Of a DNA stretch of 64,000 nucleotides, positions 22,401-33,420 are shown in pieces. Origin of the DNA: Echinococcus granulosus. Taxonomy: Eukaryota > Platyhelminthes > Cestoda > Cyclophyllidea > Taeniidae. Location: contig NW_020170393.1 in assembly GCF_000524195.1 (NCBI RefSeq), positions 1,090,523 through 1,154,522 on the forward strand. Reading direction: 5' to 3'. The number at the start of each line of letters is the position of its first letter. The stretch's first letter is position 1. A program made the translations under genes and the position numbers. The notes beneath the pieces are model-generated. The model did no database searches and had not been told where the DNA came from. It saw nothing but the letters and a program-made list of their open reading frames with translations.

Positions 22401-25400
22401 GGTTTAATTCACCAAGAAGATGGTTGTGTTTGTTATTGCGACTTTCTTTTGTTATGAGAACTCTTGGCCTTAAAATTGTGATTTTCCTTGTGAAACTAGT
22501 ATATCTGATGAGATGTCTTGAGAAATCTCTTTCTGGTGGCTCCGATTCTTGTAGTGAAAGCGAGTCACATGGAAGACACGGGTTATACGCAAGTAATGGC
22601 ATGCTAAGCGACTTTTAGCTTAGACACCACTTATCATGCGCCGTTTGCAACTAATCGGCAACGTTTGGGTTCTGGGTTACTTGGGTGGACTTGGCATGAG
22701 GTAAATGTGTGGGTGACAGAGGCGAAGTCCCTTCTTTGCCGACGTGGCAGAAAAGCAGATCCTACTGTCATGTTGCCCTGCTGTATGTGATGAATCACGA
22801 TGGGTTCTTGGGGGTAGCCGCAAGCATTTATCCCAATGGTTGGAATAATTACTGGAAATCAGTCCGATTTTTGGCAGCAAATTGTACCTTACTGGCATTT
22901 ATCCTATTTTCACGACTAAAGAAAGCTGTGAGAATAGCAATCTTACAATATCGTGTCAACTACCGAAGTTTTGGAGGGAAATTAACCATTACAGTCCAGA
23001 TGGTTCACCTTTCTGGTGTAACACCTAACACTCCCATCACCAAATTGGCCATTTAAACTAGCACTCGAGGACTAACCATGCCATATATGTCGTCCATCTT
23101 TTTATACTCCTCTGAGTCACTTGTGATGCCTATTCCAGGGTAAAAAGTGGTTGTCATTTGTTATTAAACAAGATGTCACACTTTTGTGACGCTGTGAAGC
23201 AGTTGAGATTGGACATATTGAATAGAGATGTACTAATGGCGGAACCCCTAGCATTGCTTAAACTGTGGAAGTTGAATCCTTTGGAGGGTTTCATGCATCA
23301 CACACATCGGATGCTAAATATACCAACCGATGTTCTTCAGACACCACGGCACCTCTTCACTGCTGACTGGAATAGACAAATCGTCGAGGTGATACCACTC
23401 TACGTCTTTAGCTTACGCGCATTCTGGTTTGCTTACTGGTATTTCAGAATAAACAAGTTCTTGATTTTCTGTAAGTCATTTCTTGTTTAAATGATTTACG
23501 GACGTTAGATTCGATCTGTTAACACTTCTTGCAGCGCTGGAAATGTGTGCGAAATATGGAATGCGTATTTCAGTTCGATCTACGTTCATGCAATAGTCCT
23601 TCCCCACTTCACTTTTTACACGAACTAAAATTAATTAGACGTATCAGTACTATGTGATCATTCGGTTATTTGTCAGGTGCTTATCTTGTTGTCAGAGCGG
23701 TTTTAAAAGTAAGCTAAATTGGTACTTAACAGAACCCATGATATAATCTTCCATATGCTATTTCCATTTCTGGCGTTTAAATGACGACTTTATTCATTAG
23801 CCGCCCAGGCTTTATGGAGAAGGATCTTTATCGTAGTCATACACATGGTGGAAGGCTTGCATCTAGCTTCGGTCCCTCCCTCCTCCCTCCCCCCCCCCCC
23901 CCCCGAAGAATTAAAAGACCCTCAAGCATGCTGCTCGAAATGGTTTTTAATTTCTCTATTGGACTCTCTTTTTTTGCAAATCACACCTGTGCCGTCGAAC
24001 AAGCTTTACCTTGTCTCTAACGTCGTAAGGGTGCTATTTGAACTATTTTACGAGTAGCGTATTCCTGCGTGCCTCACTGTACAATCGTGGCTGATTTGCA
24101 CACCTTTCTCTGTACACCAAAGACGTACACTCTAAGCGCCATTACCGTGGCCTGCATTATCGTCTCGAAAGTGTACAATTCTATATTGTGGGGCCAAATA
24201 CACCCTAACAAATCGTTCCTGTTCAATATGCACGGTTAAAGAGATGGTTAGCATGCCAAAAGTTAAGTTTATGTTATTTGTACCATGAAACCCACCACCA
24301 TTGATGCGTGGATATCCAGATTTGGGAATTCCGTCATGGCCGCTGCTCAAGGTCTAACACAAAACGCGTGTAGATACCCACAAACGAGACCATTTAGATG
24401 TGTGTGTGTATGTGTACATATATATATCCTTACCACAAACAACCCACCCAATTCTTCCGATACGGCATTCTCTGCCGCTAGATAAACTCTCTAGAGTCTT
24501 CGACCATTGTGCCGCTTTATCAGTCGTATTGTTTCCTGCTTTTTGTCTAATTCATCGTCTTTGTTGTTGTTAAATGGAGTAGTTTTACCCGCATTTCCAA
24601 CCATGTGAAATTAGCTCGTTGGATTGGTTGACAATTGGTGAATGTGTATGGGTCTGCGTCTCTCCGTCGAGCGTTTAACACGTCCGACGCCAGCGACATA
24701 TATGCAACTCCTTGCATTTTTCACCTGAATAGTTTCTTACGCATGTCTGGCGTATGCTCTTCATCACCTTTCTTGACCTCTCGGTCGCACCTACTAGACG
24801 GTCTGGGTCTGAGGTCGATCAGTTTTTGAGCAGCATTTGCAATGGTAAAAGGGGTAGTGCAAGTCACATTGAGAAGGTAAAACGTTTGGGCTGTAGCTTT
24901 CAATTTTTTTCCAGTGCGATCCTGCAGCAGGCTTGTTAAACACCTACAGTGAGCGCATGTTTGGTCGGTTATGTAAATTCTACCGAATCAATCGCTTATA
25001 CCGACAGTAATGTCCTATTATTACAGCATAATCTACCACACCTCAGCAGTTTCATAGCAAAGCTACTGTTCATTTCCCTATGAATAAGTTAACGAAAGCA
25101 ATTTGTATTTTTCTGACACTGCGTTGGCAACTTTACTTGACATGGAAGGTTGTCAACTGCGTTGACAAGCTGGATTTTGAAAGCCATCTGCTTTACGTAC
25201 CTCTCTTCCTCATTTTATTTTAGCCAGGCAGAAGGGGACCTCGAAACTCATTCCTTCCTCTCTCCCTCGGAGGAAATTTCGATAGGCTGTTGCATTTGCA
25301 AACATGACGCGTGCAACTTGGCTGTGTATCAAGAAATCACCGGCGCGCCCATTGAAAGCCTTGTATACTACTCTTTTGTAAATACTGTAAGTTTTTTTTT

Positions 25401-28400
25401 CACTTACCTCCTCTTTTAAGTCGTCTCTGATGTGCCATTGGTAAAGGAGTGCGTGTAGTTGTGTCATTTTGTTTTTAAAGTGTCCTGATGGAAGTTATAA
25501 TTCCCTATACTTTTTTCTAAATTAGTAGCCTTAAAGAAGTCGCCTTAAACTCCCCTTCTTTAGTGTTTCCTTATGATGTGGGAGTTTTTATGGTGCTGAT
25601 CATTTCACCACCTTCAATGTGATCGCTTTGGGTCAATTTCGTCCCTGGGTTATTTGGTTGTTTATCAGTACGGATTCACCTAGCATGGCATTCAACAAGT
25701 TCGGCGCAGATTAAGGGGTAACTTTTATTGCTATTTTTGCCTTATTTTAGGACCGTTTATGTGAGTGAATACGGCTTTTGTGTAATAAAGAAAGGTTTGA
25801 AAAGGCTGTATTTTTTAATTTCAACAGGTGTTGGATCTCCTTTTGTTTACCTGCCGGCGTAGAAGGCAGATGGACATCCTATCTGCCCGAGAGTTGGGGA
25901 ATTCGAACAAACCACTCTGTTTGTAATTATTGTGAATGTTTGTTGTCTTCATCGGTGGTGTGGGGATAAGTTGGGTATTTTCTAGTTTCATCACCCTTTC
26001 AGGCAGCGGCTTCGTGTCTATTGAAATTCGCAATTTCATGGGTAAATTAACACATCCCTTTGTGCCTTATGCCTCGTGGATTTCAATCGCTTCAAACGGT
26101 GGCGCGTCCATGAATGAAAGAGGCATTTTTTGATAACACCGTTTTAATACTGTCGCGGAGAGTAATGGCTTCCTGTTGGCTTTTTTGATCTCGGGAAATT
26201 TCTTGATGGTACCGAAATTAGTTCTCTACTAACTATCACACTATTAATTATTCAACCTCTGCTAATCTGATAGCACTCTGCGGTGTGTTTGTTCTGAGTG
26301 TTGTCGGTGTAAACAAATTTGTGTTTTTCCAGTGAGGAGAATTTTCCCCTTTTATACTACAGCCGATTGAGTTGAATTGACTACCATTTCATTGCCTGAT
26401 TTGCGAGTGTTGAATCATCGCTCATGGGAATTAAAAACGCTCATTTCCGGTTCCTGGGCATCATTAAATCCCCTCTTCCTGCACCCAACGGTAAGTATTA
26501 ACATGCAACACTTTGGCCGATCTGCTAACCATGCGCTGCCGTTTCCGGCACTATCATCGGACAAAGTTGATTGTCCATTGTCTTTCCTTTGTTACTCCCC
26601 ACTTGTAAATGATATCCTTGATTTCGTTTGCTGATATTCTTACCCGTGTCTTTGCATATTCGTCTGTAAAAAGGTCGAAGGTGTTTGGGAGAGATCGACC
26701 TGTTTTTGGAGTTTCTTATGCTAACTTTAGAGCTCCGAACTTAGCTGTGGTACAGTCGAGGTGTATTCATGGTCCAGGGTATGCGCGGTAGAGTTTTTAT
26801 GTCCCTAGGTTGTACATTGACCCGCTAGTCAAAAATTCCTGAAAGACCCGTTGTACTGCCCATGTATGAAGAATCACGAGTTAAGCTGGATTGTATGCCA
26901 ACTGCAATTGCATTTCGCAGCCAATCCGAACACGGTTGTGAGAAACTCTTACCTCCCAGTGATCGCCTTCTTTTTCTCCAGCTGCAACTGGCATTTTCCA
27001 TTGAAACTCTCTCCACACCCACACACACATGCGACACCCTTGGAAGGTTCAGTGATGTACACTCGACCTTGCCTTCAAGTGAATCAAAATCAAATTGCTA
27101 ACCAATAAGATGTCGCATATATTTTGGCATTGCTTTCACATATAAAGAAGGTAAAGAATGGCGAACTACTTTTCTGTACTAAATATTCCCAAAGCCCCTA
27201 ACATCTAGCCAATGGGAGCGGTTTTATTTATTTATTTTAGACCGGAGGTTTTGTTGCCGGACTCATTAGTGGTGGACCAAGCATTGTCGAGTCAGCTGCC
27301 ACAAATTTTTATGAAAGTGAATGTACAGAAAATTTGATAGCTCATTTTTGAATTTTCTATAAAGTAGAATGGAATCATCATAAAAAAGATCAAGAAGTAA
27401 CGCCTTCAAGTCCGTATTAAGTTGTTGCCTAGACGAATCCCTATCCCACACGCACACGAATTCCCAGTCGTATTTCTAGGTGTCTGGGTAGGGTCAACAA
27501 TGATCTCCTCGTTTGCTTAAATACATTTGGGTCCTTATTTTTAAATATTGGTCCTTTTTGGAATAATTTTCTTCAAATCTAACTGTAACCATTCCGATAG
27601 CATTTGAACACTGGATAGTGCCTCTTGTAACTAAAACAATGTCAGCAGTCTTCAGTGATCCCAAGGAATCGTATACCGGTTTGAGGCACATTTGTGATCC
27701 AATGACTCTATTGAATAGACTTTCGACGATTTCGTGGAGCAAATCTTCTCATGGAAGCAAAGCCGGTCACATGATCTTTGAGCGAGGTGAAAATATAATG
27801 TGGAAACCGGGATTGGAGTTACTCCCTAACCTGGATGAGTAGTTTTCGATAAATTTTGGTCGTAGTATTATAAACATTGGTTACAGATTGTCGTGAATGG
27901 TCTCTTCTTTTCTTCTTTACCTATTAGATGTCTCAAATTTGTTGCTTGTGTTTAATTTACTGTTTCATTTTCTTTCTTTCAGGTCTATCAGTCTCCCTTC
28001 TTTGTGGCATTTGATGATGAATCTGAGTCCATCATTATTGCAATCCGTGGGACTCTCTCACCTGAAGACGTGATCGTTGACATGCTCGCGGAGGGTAAAC
28101 GTCTCTTGTCTGACGAGCTGCCCTTCGACGTGCCTGCTGATCAAATCCTCGACTTCTACGTGCACATGGGAATCCTCTACACTGCTCGTAACCTACGCGA
28201 TATCATCCTCCGCCTTCAGCTGATAGAGAAGGCCCGTGTTAAGCGAGGCTCTTATCCCTTGGTGGTTTGTGGTCACAGTTTGGGCGCTGGTGTAGCCTCC
28301 GTACTGGCTTTCCTTCTGCGGAAGTCCTATCCCGAGGTCAAGGCCTATGCTTATAGTCCTCCGCTCGGGTTGATGAGGTATTTCTACTTAAGTTATTTAG

Positions 28401-31400
28401 TAGCATTAATTTTGTATTTATGACTCAGATATTTCAGTTTTCAATGTTGATGCACTTCGTATGATTGAAATGTCTACTTCCTTCAGTTGGTAAACCCAAA
28501 ATTACACCTCATCCTTCTATTTATAGTACTCCTTAATAGAATAGGCCACTCAGTAAACACCTTGTTAAATACTGTGAACTAGGGGCTGCCTTTAGATGGT
28601 GGAATTACTACGTACTTCTCTGGTCTCTAGATCGAAAAATTGAGCACTCTTGCCTGCCTAGCATTGATGGGATCCTTTACTTTGCTCTTCTTGTTTTGAT
28701 GCCTTAAAAATCATGGCATTGGCTTGTCCTGTGCATTTGAAAGCATTTTGATTTCTTGGTTCAATCATAATGCGAAATGTAGGGGCGTTGCCAAATTTAT
28801 TAGTTCCTAATGCCGCATAATTTCCTTTTCACTGATATATTTGCATGCACTGTTTATGTGGTTAAAAAGACTCGCATCTACAAGCGCCTCGCTCGGTCTC
28901 TTTTTTGCGTAAACTCTTACGCGTAGTGGCCTTCATTTTCCCAGATATTTGAAGAGATGGGTAGATTTATGGTATTGCCTTAGAGTAATGTATGCTCCTT
29001 ACCCAGAAGGAACATTCAACTAGAGATGTGTCCATTTTCACCGCCATGTATTTGCCTCATGGAGCCAGTGAACATGCGTAGCTACTAACTTCTAAATGGG
29101 TTAAATCCCAGTCAAACACTATTGTTTCGTTCCACAATTACTTTCTCTGTGAAAGATATCTCTATATTTTTACGAAGTCAATTTACTACCTCTCGCGCAT
29201 GCCCCATGGGTGTAACCTGTCTTATACCTTGGCTTTTGCACTCCTGTTGCGGAATTTTTCCGTAATTGTTACTGTTCCCTTAAAGCAATGGCTAAGGGGG
29301 TATTGTTCAGTACTGTTCCCATAATTTCTCGCCCATGTTGAGCTAGTTTAAAGGCTCACCTGTATGCGCTATTTTTATTGCACTACTTGTTTATTTTTGA
29401 CCACCTTCAATGGTCTGCTGTAACTTAGGTCGTTTTTGAAAGAGTCCAGCCCACTGTTATTGAACTCTCATGACCTCTTCCTCCCTTGTGCCAACTCTAG
29501 CGCCCGTATGGCTCGTTATTGCAAGCCTTTTGTTGTTTCCATCGTCTTGGGATGCGACATCGTTCCTCGTCTCAGTATTCCCACACTCAACGACCTCAAA
29601 TGGCGTCTCCTGTCGGCGCTGCAAGACTGCAACGTGCCCAAGTATCGTATTCTCGCCAATGCGGTTAGAATCGTGGGTCTGAACTGCCTCTTCCCCTCCT
29701 TCTGTCGCCCCACTTCAAATACCATTGGATTGGACACGCGCCTCTTCAGCGCCTCCTGCCAGTACAATCTCCTTCGACCAAAAGTCTACAATCCGCGGAG
29801 TGCACCCGCCATTTCGTCTTCCACAGAATACAGTGATTTTGTAAGCGGTAGGTTGTGAAGGGAGTCTGAAGTTGGCTCTCGATGGTGATCTCGTGCAGGG
29901 GATACATTTATCGTAGGTAAACGATGTGATGGAAGTTACGTTCCTTCTTTTCTAAAACAATTAACATGCTGGGTGTTCAAGTAATAACTTAAGTTGCTAA
30001 GCCTTAGAAGCCTAGATTCGTGGAGTTGGGCTTCGACTCGGCACACCTCTATTCGTCTCTGGGCTGCTTTCATTGCTTCCCAATAGGCCTTGAATTATGT
30101 GCTTCCTGGCTCAAAGCATCGTTCCAACACTTTGCTAGTTGTCTTTTCTCTCGCTTCGGACTACACGATTACCTGACGCATCTTTTTGTATTTTGGTATT
30201 TTGGGAATAGCCGTGTCGCCGTCCTAGGCCATTTTTTCTGCCACGTCTTGGGCGGCCTTCCTCACACTCTCGTTTTGAAATGAATGGACTTTTCTTGTTA
30301 ATTTGCGGAATCCTCCTTCGGAAATGCCTCCTCGATTGGACTTTGATGAAACTCTTTGCCCAAAATATGTGGTTACTGCTTTAGGCAAAACGGTGCCGAT
30401 TCAGTTGACTGGAATTTGTGAATCGCCACAATTGACTCTACTTTAAAGAATAAATTAATCTGTTCTAGTCTGTACAAGTTACTAAGCTGAAAGGAATTGT
30501 TGAGGTAAATTATCAATTTAATTGTTTTTCTTTCCACTGCGACATACCTTGCCTGACCTTGCGTTGGATATCAATCACACCTTTCCACACTGCAGGTACG
30601 TTCTTCGGTTTCCTGTGGTGTAATCCTTTGGTGCTATTTTTTTTTTTTTTCGTGTTCCGCTTTTTTCTACGGCTCATATGCTTGCATTGTGACATCTCCG
30701 ATGCATGCATTCTATGCTCGATTTGGTTACCCTGCTATGTGTTTGCACCCATGGTTCATGTGGTTAATGCCTTTTGATTATTAAGGCTTCTCAACACCGC
30801 TCTCGTAAACCCGTAATGCTGTTTTAAGTTCTGATAAGTTAGGTAAATTTGTAGCCCTACGAACGCCGTTTCAGCTGTCCATGTGCTTAGTCTTCCACCT
30901 TTCCTCGGCTAGTTTTTTTCCTTTCCTTTTGCCTGTTTACCATCTCCCCTTGAGCAAACCAGGGGATGTCGATGCCTCGGGAAGGGAAATCACGTGGTGC
31001 TCCACTCCTAGACTCCACTAAATTGGCAGTCTCCTGTTAGTGCTCTCATTGTTGAAATCCTTGCGGGCTTCAATACAATGTGAAAGCTTTTGTTTATTCG
31101 TTTAGATGAACTGGAAATGGATAGTCTCGGTAATGCTGATTACAGTTCCATTTTTGTTGGTGTTGCTTGGCCCTACTTGGTTTTATTCCGCCATCATTTT
31201 ATCCCTTGACGTTTGAGCCTTGGCCACTTTCTTTTACCCGAGTTGTTGCCTCGGTTAAAGGTTTTATTTACCCGTCCTTCATTTCTTCTTGTTTGGTTAT
31301 AAAACTGCTTTTTTTTAATTTTGAGGAAGATTGCCATTCACTTCATTTGGTGCGATTCGTTTGCAGTTGAAAGAGTTGCTGCTCTACATACTTTTCAGCG

Positions 31401-33420
31401 TTTCCTATACAAAATTTTATTTCATATTTAATCCCCGTGGTTTTAAATGTGTTTCATTGTTTATGCGTCGTCATTAATGTGCATCTTTTTTGGTAAATTC
31501 GGGTGTGTTTTACGAACCCCCCTTGTAACCAAAGCTCCCACGTCTAGCATTCACCAGTCACGGTGAGGTTCCGCCTAGACCTCCCTCGTCTCTTCCATTA
31601 CCCTATACTAGGTATGGTAGTCGTGGCCTCGCCACCCGACGGATCCTGGAATTGCCCCCTGGTTTCGATCTCATCTGGTTTCTTTTCCGCTTTGTTTTCG
31701 GGGCTGTTTTCACTTTTATTTTGCTGAATGCTCATGCATCTCCATTTTTACGATTATTCAAATCTTCTGGTCCAAAATTCGGAGAGGGTTTGCTGACCTC
31801 GTTCGCTGGATAGGGGATATCACTAGTCGGCTGAGCGCTGTTGAAGCGAAGCTCACCCAGGTAGAAGACTAACGTCGACCGGAGCATTTCGAGGACATTG
31901 CTTGCAATGATTGGGGTCATTAATAGATTTTTTAGGTCCGTAAAAGGTCATTCGTACAACATTTTTGGAATTAAAATGAACTACAATGTGTCCAGAGTCA
32001 TGTCGCATTCTTTGCTTTTTGACTGTCCTCCAATGTATTCCACTTGCTCCTGACCCAATATTTCTCCTCGTCTTGTCTTATTAGTTCCCCTGGTGCGTCA
32101 ACTTCGTGACCGCCGCCTTCTTCAGGCTGGCCATTCCAGAGTTTCGTGCATTAATATGTTTGAAATTGCACATCCCGCATAATACCCTTTAACTCGTCTT
32201 CTCGTTGTAATTCACCACTAGCATCAAGCTCTTCCATTCACTAGTGCATGCGATAAGTGTACTGCCCCGAGACTACCCTGGAGACGGGACAAAATATAGT
32301 ATTGGGGCAGAATACGTCGACCTACAGTAGGGCTTGGGGCTACTGACATGCCTCGGAGGCCGACCCACACGGCAATGGAGCACCTAAGTAGCCCCTTTGC
32401 GCACTTTTTATGTCCCACTCGTCTGCCGTACTTTTCAGAGTACTCTGCCGAGTTTCACGCAATTTGTGGGTAATCTCTGAATCGGCTTCATTAATTGTGT
32501 GTGTGTGTGTGTGTGCACTATTTTCCTAACCTTGCTAGGTTAAAAATGAGGGAGACGAAGGCAATGACTAACACCGCGAGAAACGAACTACTTGGCAGAC
32601 AGGCATGGTCAACATTTCTGTCCGTGAGCTAGTTAAGTCCTGTTCTAAACAAGACTTAAATTCTGTTGCTCTGATTCCTGTACCTCCGTCTGCTTGAAAG
32701 AGGGAGGGCGGGAGGGAGAGATCATGCGAATTTCTGTCTAGCCGTCTGCGCCTCACCAATCTGCGTTGTGTCGTGTAGACAGTACCACCTCCACGCACCG
32801 ACCTGTGCGATACCTCTCCGAGAATCGATCGCTGTTTCGATGGCTTCGCGCCAAGACGGATGTGCTTCTGCGAACAAACGCTTCCGGTACAATTTATGTC
32901 CCCTTCGCTTCGGCCCTCATGACCAGTGAGTTCAGCACCGTCACTGCCTCAAGCTCTGTTGAAGTGAACGAACCCCTAGGTGTCCATGAGGATTTTGTCT
33001 CTATGGATACCAGAGTACGATTCGCTGGACTCGTTGTCCATATTGTACAAGTTGAGGACACTGAACAGCAAAGTGGTGCTTCTTTAAGGCGTGATTCCTC
33101 AACATCGAGTCCCTGGGGGTGAGTCGTGTATGTTAGCTACGGCTCCATTTGCATTTCACTTGTAAAAAGTGCTTTTCCCCTCTACCAGACAAGATCATTT
33201 AGCCTACCCTCCAGTTGCCATATGGTCCAACTCGCGGCAATTTCAAACCATCATTATCCATCCCCGAATGCTCTCTGATCACCTTCCCGATGAAGTTTCA
33301 ACAGCTCTCCATCGGATATACAGTGCCACGTCCCAACCAAATTCTCCGTTGCTCAGTGGAAATGTGAACCGGCACGACCCCCGCGTGCTGATTAGGCGGC
33401 TCAAGAAACCCACGCACTGA
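16051..33420 (+). CDS. DAGLB: sn-1-specific diacylglycerol lipase, DAGL-beta-like
   Basis: Hydrolyses diacylglycerol to 2-acylglycerol (such as 2-arachidonoylglycerol) at the membrane. Exons: 16051-16145, 16178-16247, 16280-16349, 16382-16494, 16561-16878, 17100-17228, 20484-20725, 25224-25386, 27983-28377, 29501-29840, 32742-33118, 33189-33420; all in phase, 847 residues. The start MPAIILFGRGWQFSSDDLVF matches the conserved DAGL N-terminus. Four hydrophobic segments lie within the first 150 or so residues. The core has IRGTLSPEDVIVDM, the nucleophile elbow GHSLGAG (Ser about 499), CDIVPRLSI (Asp about 551) and GLVVHIVQ (His about 745), so the triad is intact. KPFVVSIVLG and the short C-terminus (HPRMLSDHLPDEV, then about 40 residues) favour DAGL-beta over the long-tailed alpha form. 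The first introns are 32 bp; see finding on exon 3. Confidence 0.93.
16561..16878 (+). CDS. Lipase exon with transmembrane segment 4 and cytosolic linker
   Basis: Encodes ACFFLRNACVLGLVLLVVSL, then TTFDSTGRAW (family VFDPTGRTF), an arginine-rich linker (LIARLWRRRIRCLACL) and LLVSDMVGTYFM, which aligns with the family's TAELFSTYF. Acceptor ttttag at 16560, perfect donor gtaagt at 16879. Confidence 0.9.
17229..20483 (+). other. Lipase intron, 3.3 kb
   Basis: Joins DSDIYDP to VTSPPPHAG in phase 0. Apart from a degenerate terminal-repeat-like patch near 17.96-18.08 kb nothing is recognised. All open frames are 70 codons or shorter. Confidence 0.65.
17960..18085 (-). repeat. Degenerate TRIM-like terminal-repeat fragment
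   Basis: TTACGGAAGGGTTGGGTGGC followed by TATAGGCATG and AATGGC resembles the family core (TACAGGAGGGCTTGGGGCTACTGGCATGGCCC split over two blocks). Ends cannot be placed. Confidence 0.3.
20484..20725 (+). CDS. Lipase exon, pre-catalytic region
   Basis: Encodes LWIYSKFASAVYGRLLYLF and a cysteine-rich stretch (CKYAKCEGCFDSCC), aligning with the family's HYMQFAAAAYGWPLY and its following CCxxC cluster. Earlier residues (VTSPPPHAGSVGILVP) are less conserved. Phase 2 exit at gtaagg. Confidence 0.85.
20726..25223 (+). other. Largest lipase intron, 4.5 kb
   Basis: Joins FDSCC to QAEGDLE in phase 2. It contains a C16 tract at 23889-23904 and a TG/TA-rich patch near 24.4 kb. Two + strand frames of 115 and 110 codons (22709-23056 and 23158-23490) have no recognised homology and are within the length expected by chance for this much sequence. 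Confidence 0.65.
23889..23904. repeat. C16 homopolymer
   Basis: Sixteen consecutive C residues within a CCTCC-rich run in the large lipase intron. Confidence 0.95.
25224..25386 (+). CDS. Lipase exon preceding the catalytic fold
   Basis: Encodes ISIGCCICKHDACNLAVYQE and APIESLVYYSFVNT, aligning with the DAGL-alpha stretch running from NCCGCNAIAI to VYTSCHDAVY. Donor gtaagt at 25387, phase 0 exit into VYQSPFFVAF. Confidence 0.88.
25387..27982 (+). other. Lipase intron, 2.6 kb
   Basis: Phase 0 intron with tttctttctttcag at its end. No repeat family or exon recognised. Confidence 0.65.
27983..28377 (+). CDS. Lipase catalytic exon with the serine elbow
   Basis: Encodes VYQSPFFVAFDDE, the strand-turn IIIAIRGTLSPEDVIVDM, and VVCGHSLGAGVASVLAFLL with the nucleophile serine, then KAYAYSPPLGLM. 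The segment between strand and elbow (DELPFDVPADQILDFYVHMG) matches the DAGL lid-side region. Strong resemblance to both animal DAGLs. Confidence 0.95.
28378..29500 (+). other. Lipase intron, 1.1 kb
   Basis: Phase 2 intron ending ccaactctag; nothing recognised inside it. Confidence 0.65.
29501..29840 (+). CDS. Lipase exon with the catalytic aspartate
   Basis: Encodes YCKPFVVSIVLGCDIVPRLS with the second triad residue, then LNDLKWRLLSALQDCNVPKY as in DAGL-beta. It ends with a variable serine-rich segment that in the family lies between the Asp and His strands. Donor gtaagc at 29841, phase 0. Confidence 0.92.
32258..32400 (-). repeat. Partial TRIM-like terminal repeat
   Basis: Starts TGTACTGCCCCGAGAC and carries GTATTGGGGCAGAATA, GTCGACCTACAG and GGGCTTGGGGCTACTGACATG. 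Similarity fades after GGCAATGGAGCACC, so the far end is approximate. Confidence 0.65.
32496..32515. repeat. (TG)10 microsatellite
   Basis: Ten perfect TG units in the lipase intron. Confidence 0.95.
32742..33118 (+). CDS. Lipase exon with the catalytic histidine
   Basis: Chosen acceptor tttctgtctag at 32741 gives a phase 0 join. The exon holds a variable stretch, then VRFAGLVVHIVQVED, aligning with the family's PPGRIIHLQEE and carrying the third triad residue. The last exon (33189-33420) adds YPPVAIWSNSRQF and IIIHPRMLSDHLPDEV and stops at 33418-33420. Confidence 0.88.

Larger units (their letters stand above)
29841..32741 (+). other. Lipase intron, 2.9 kb
   Basis: Contains a partial TRIM-like terminal repeat at 32258 and a (TG)10 microsatellite at 32496-32515. 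Phase 0 on both sides, so no intervening exon is required. Confidence 0.65.

Noticed and set aside
22709..23490. Two + strand frames of 115 and 110 codons in a lipase intron
   Set aside because: Different frames, no recognised homology, no repeat signature; consistent with chance in a 4.5 kb intron.
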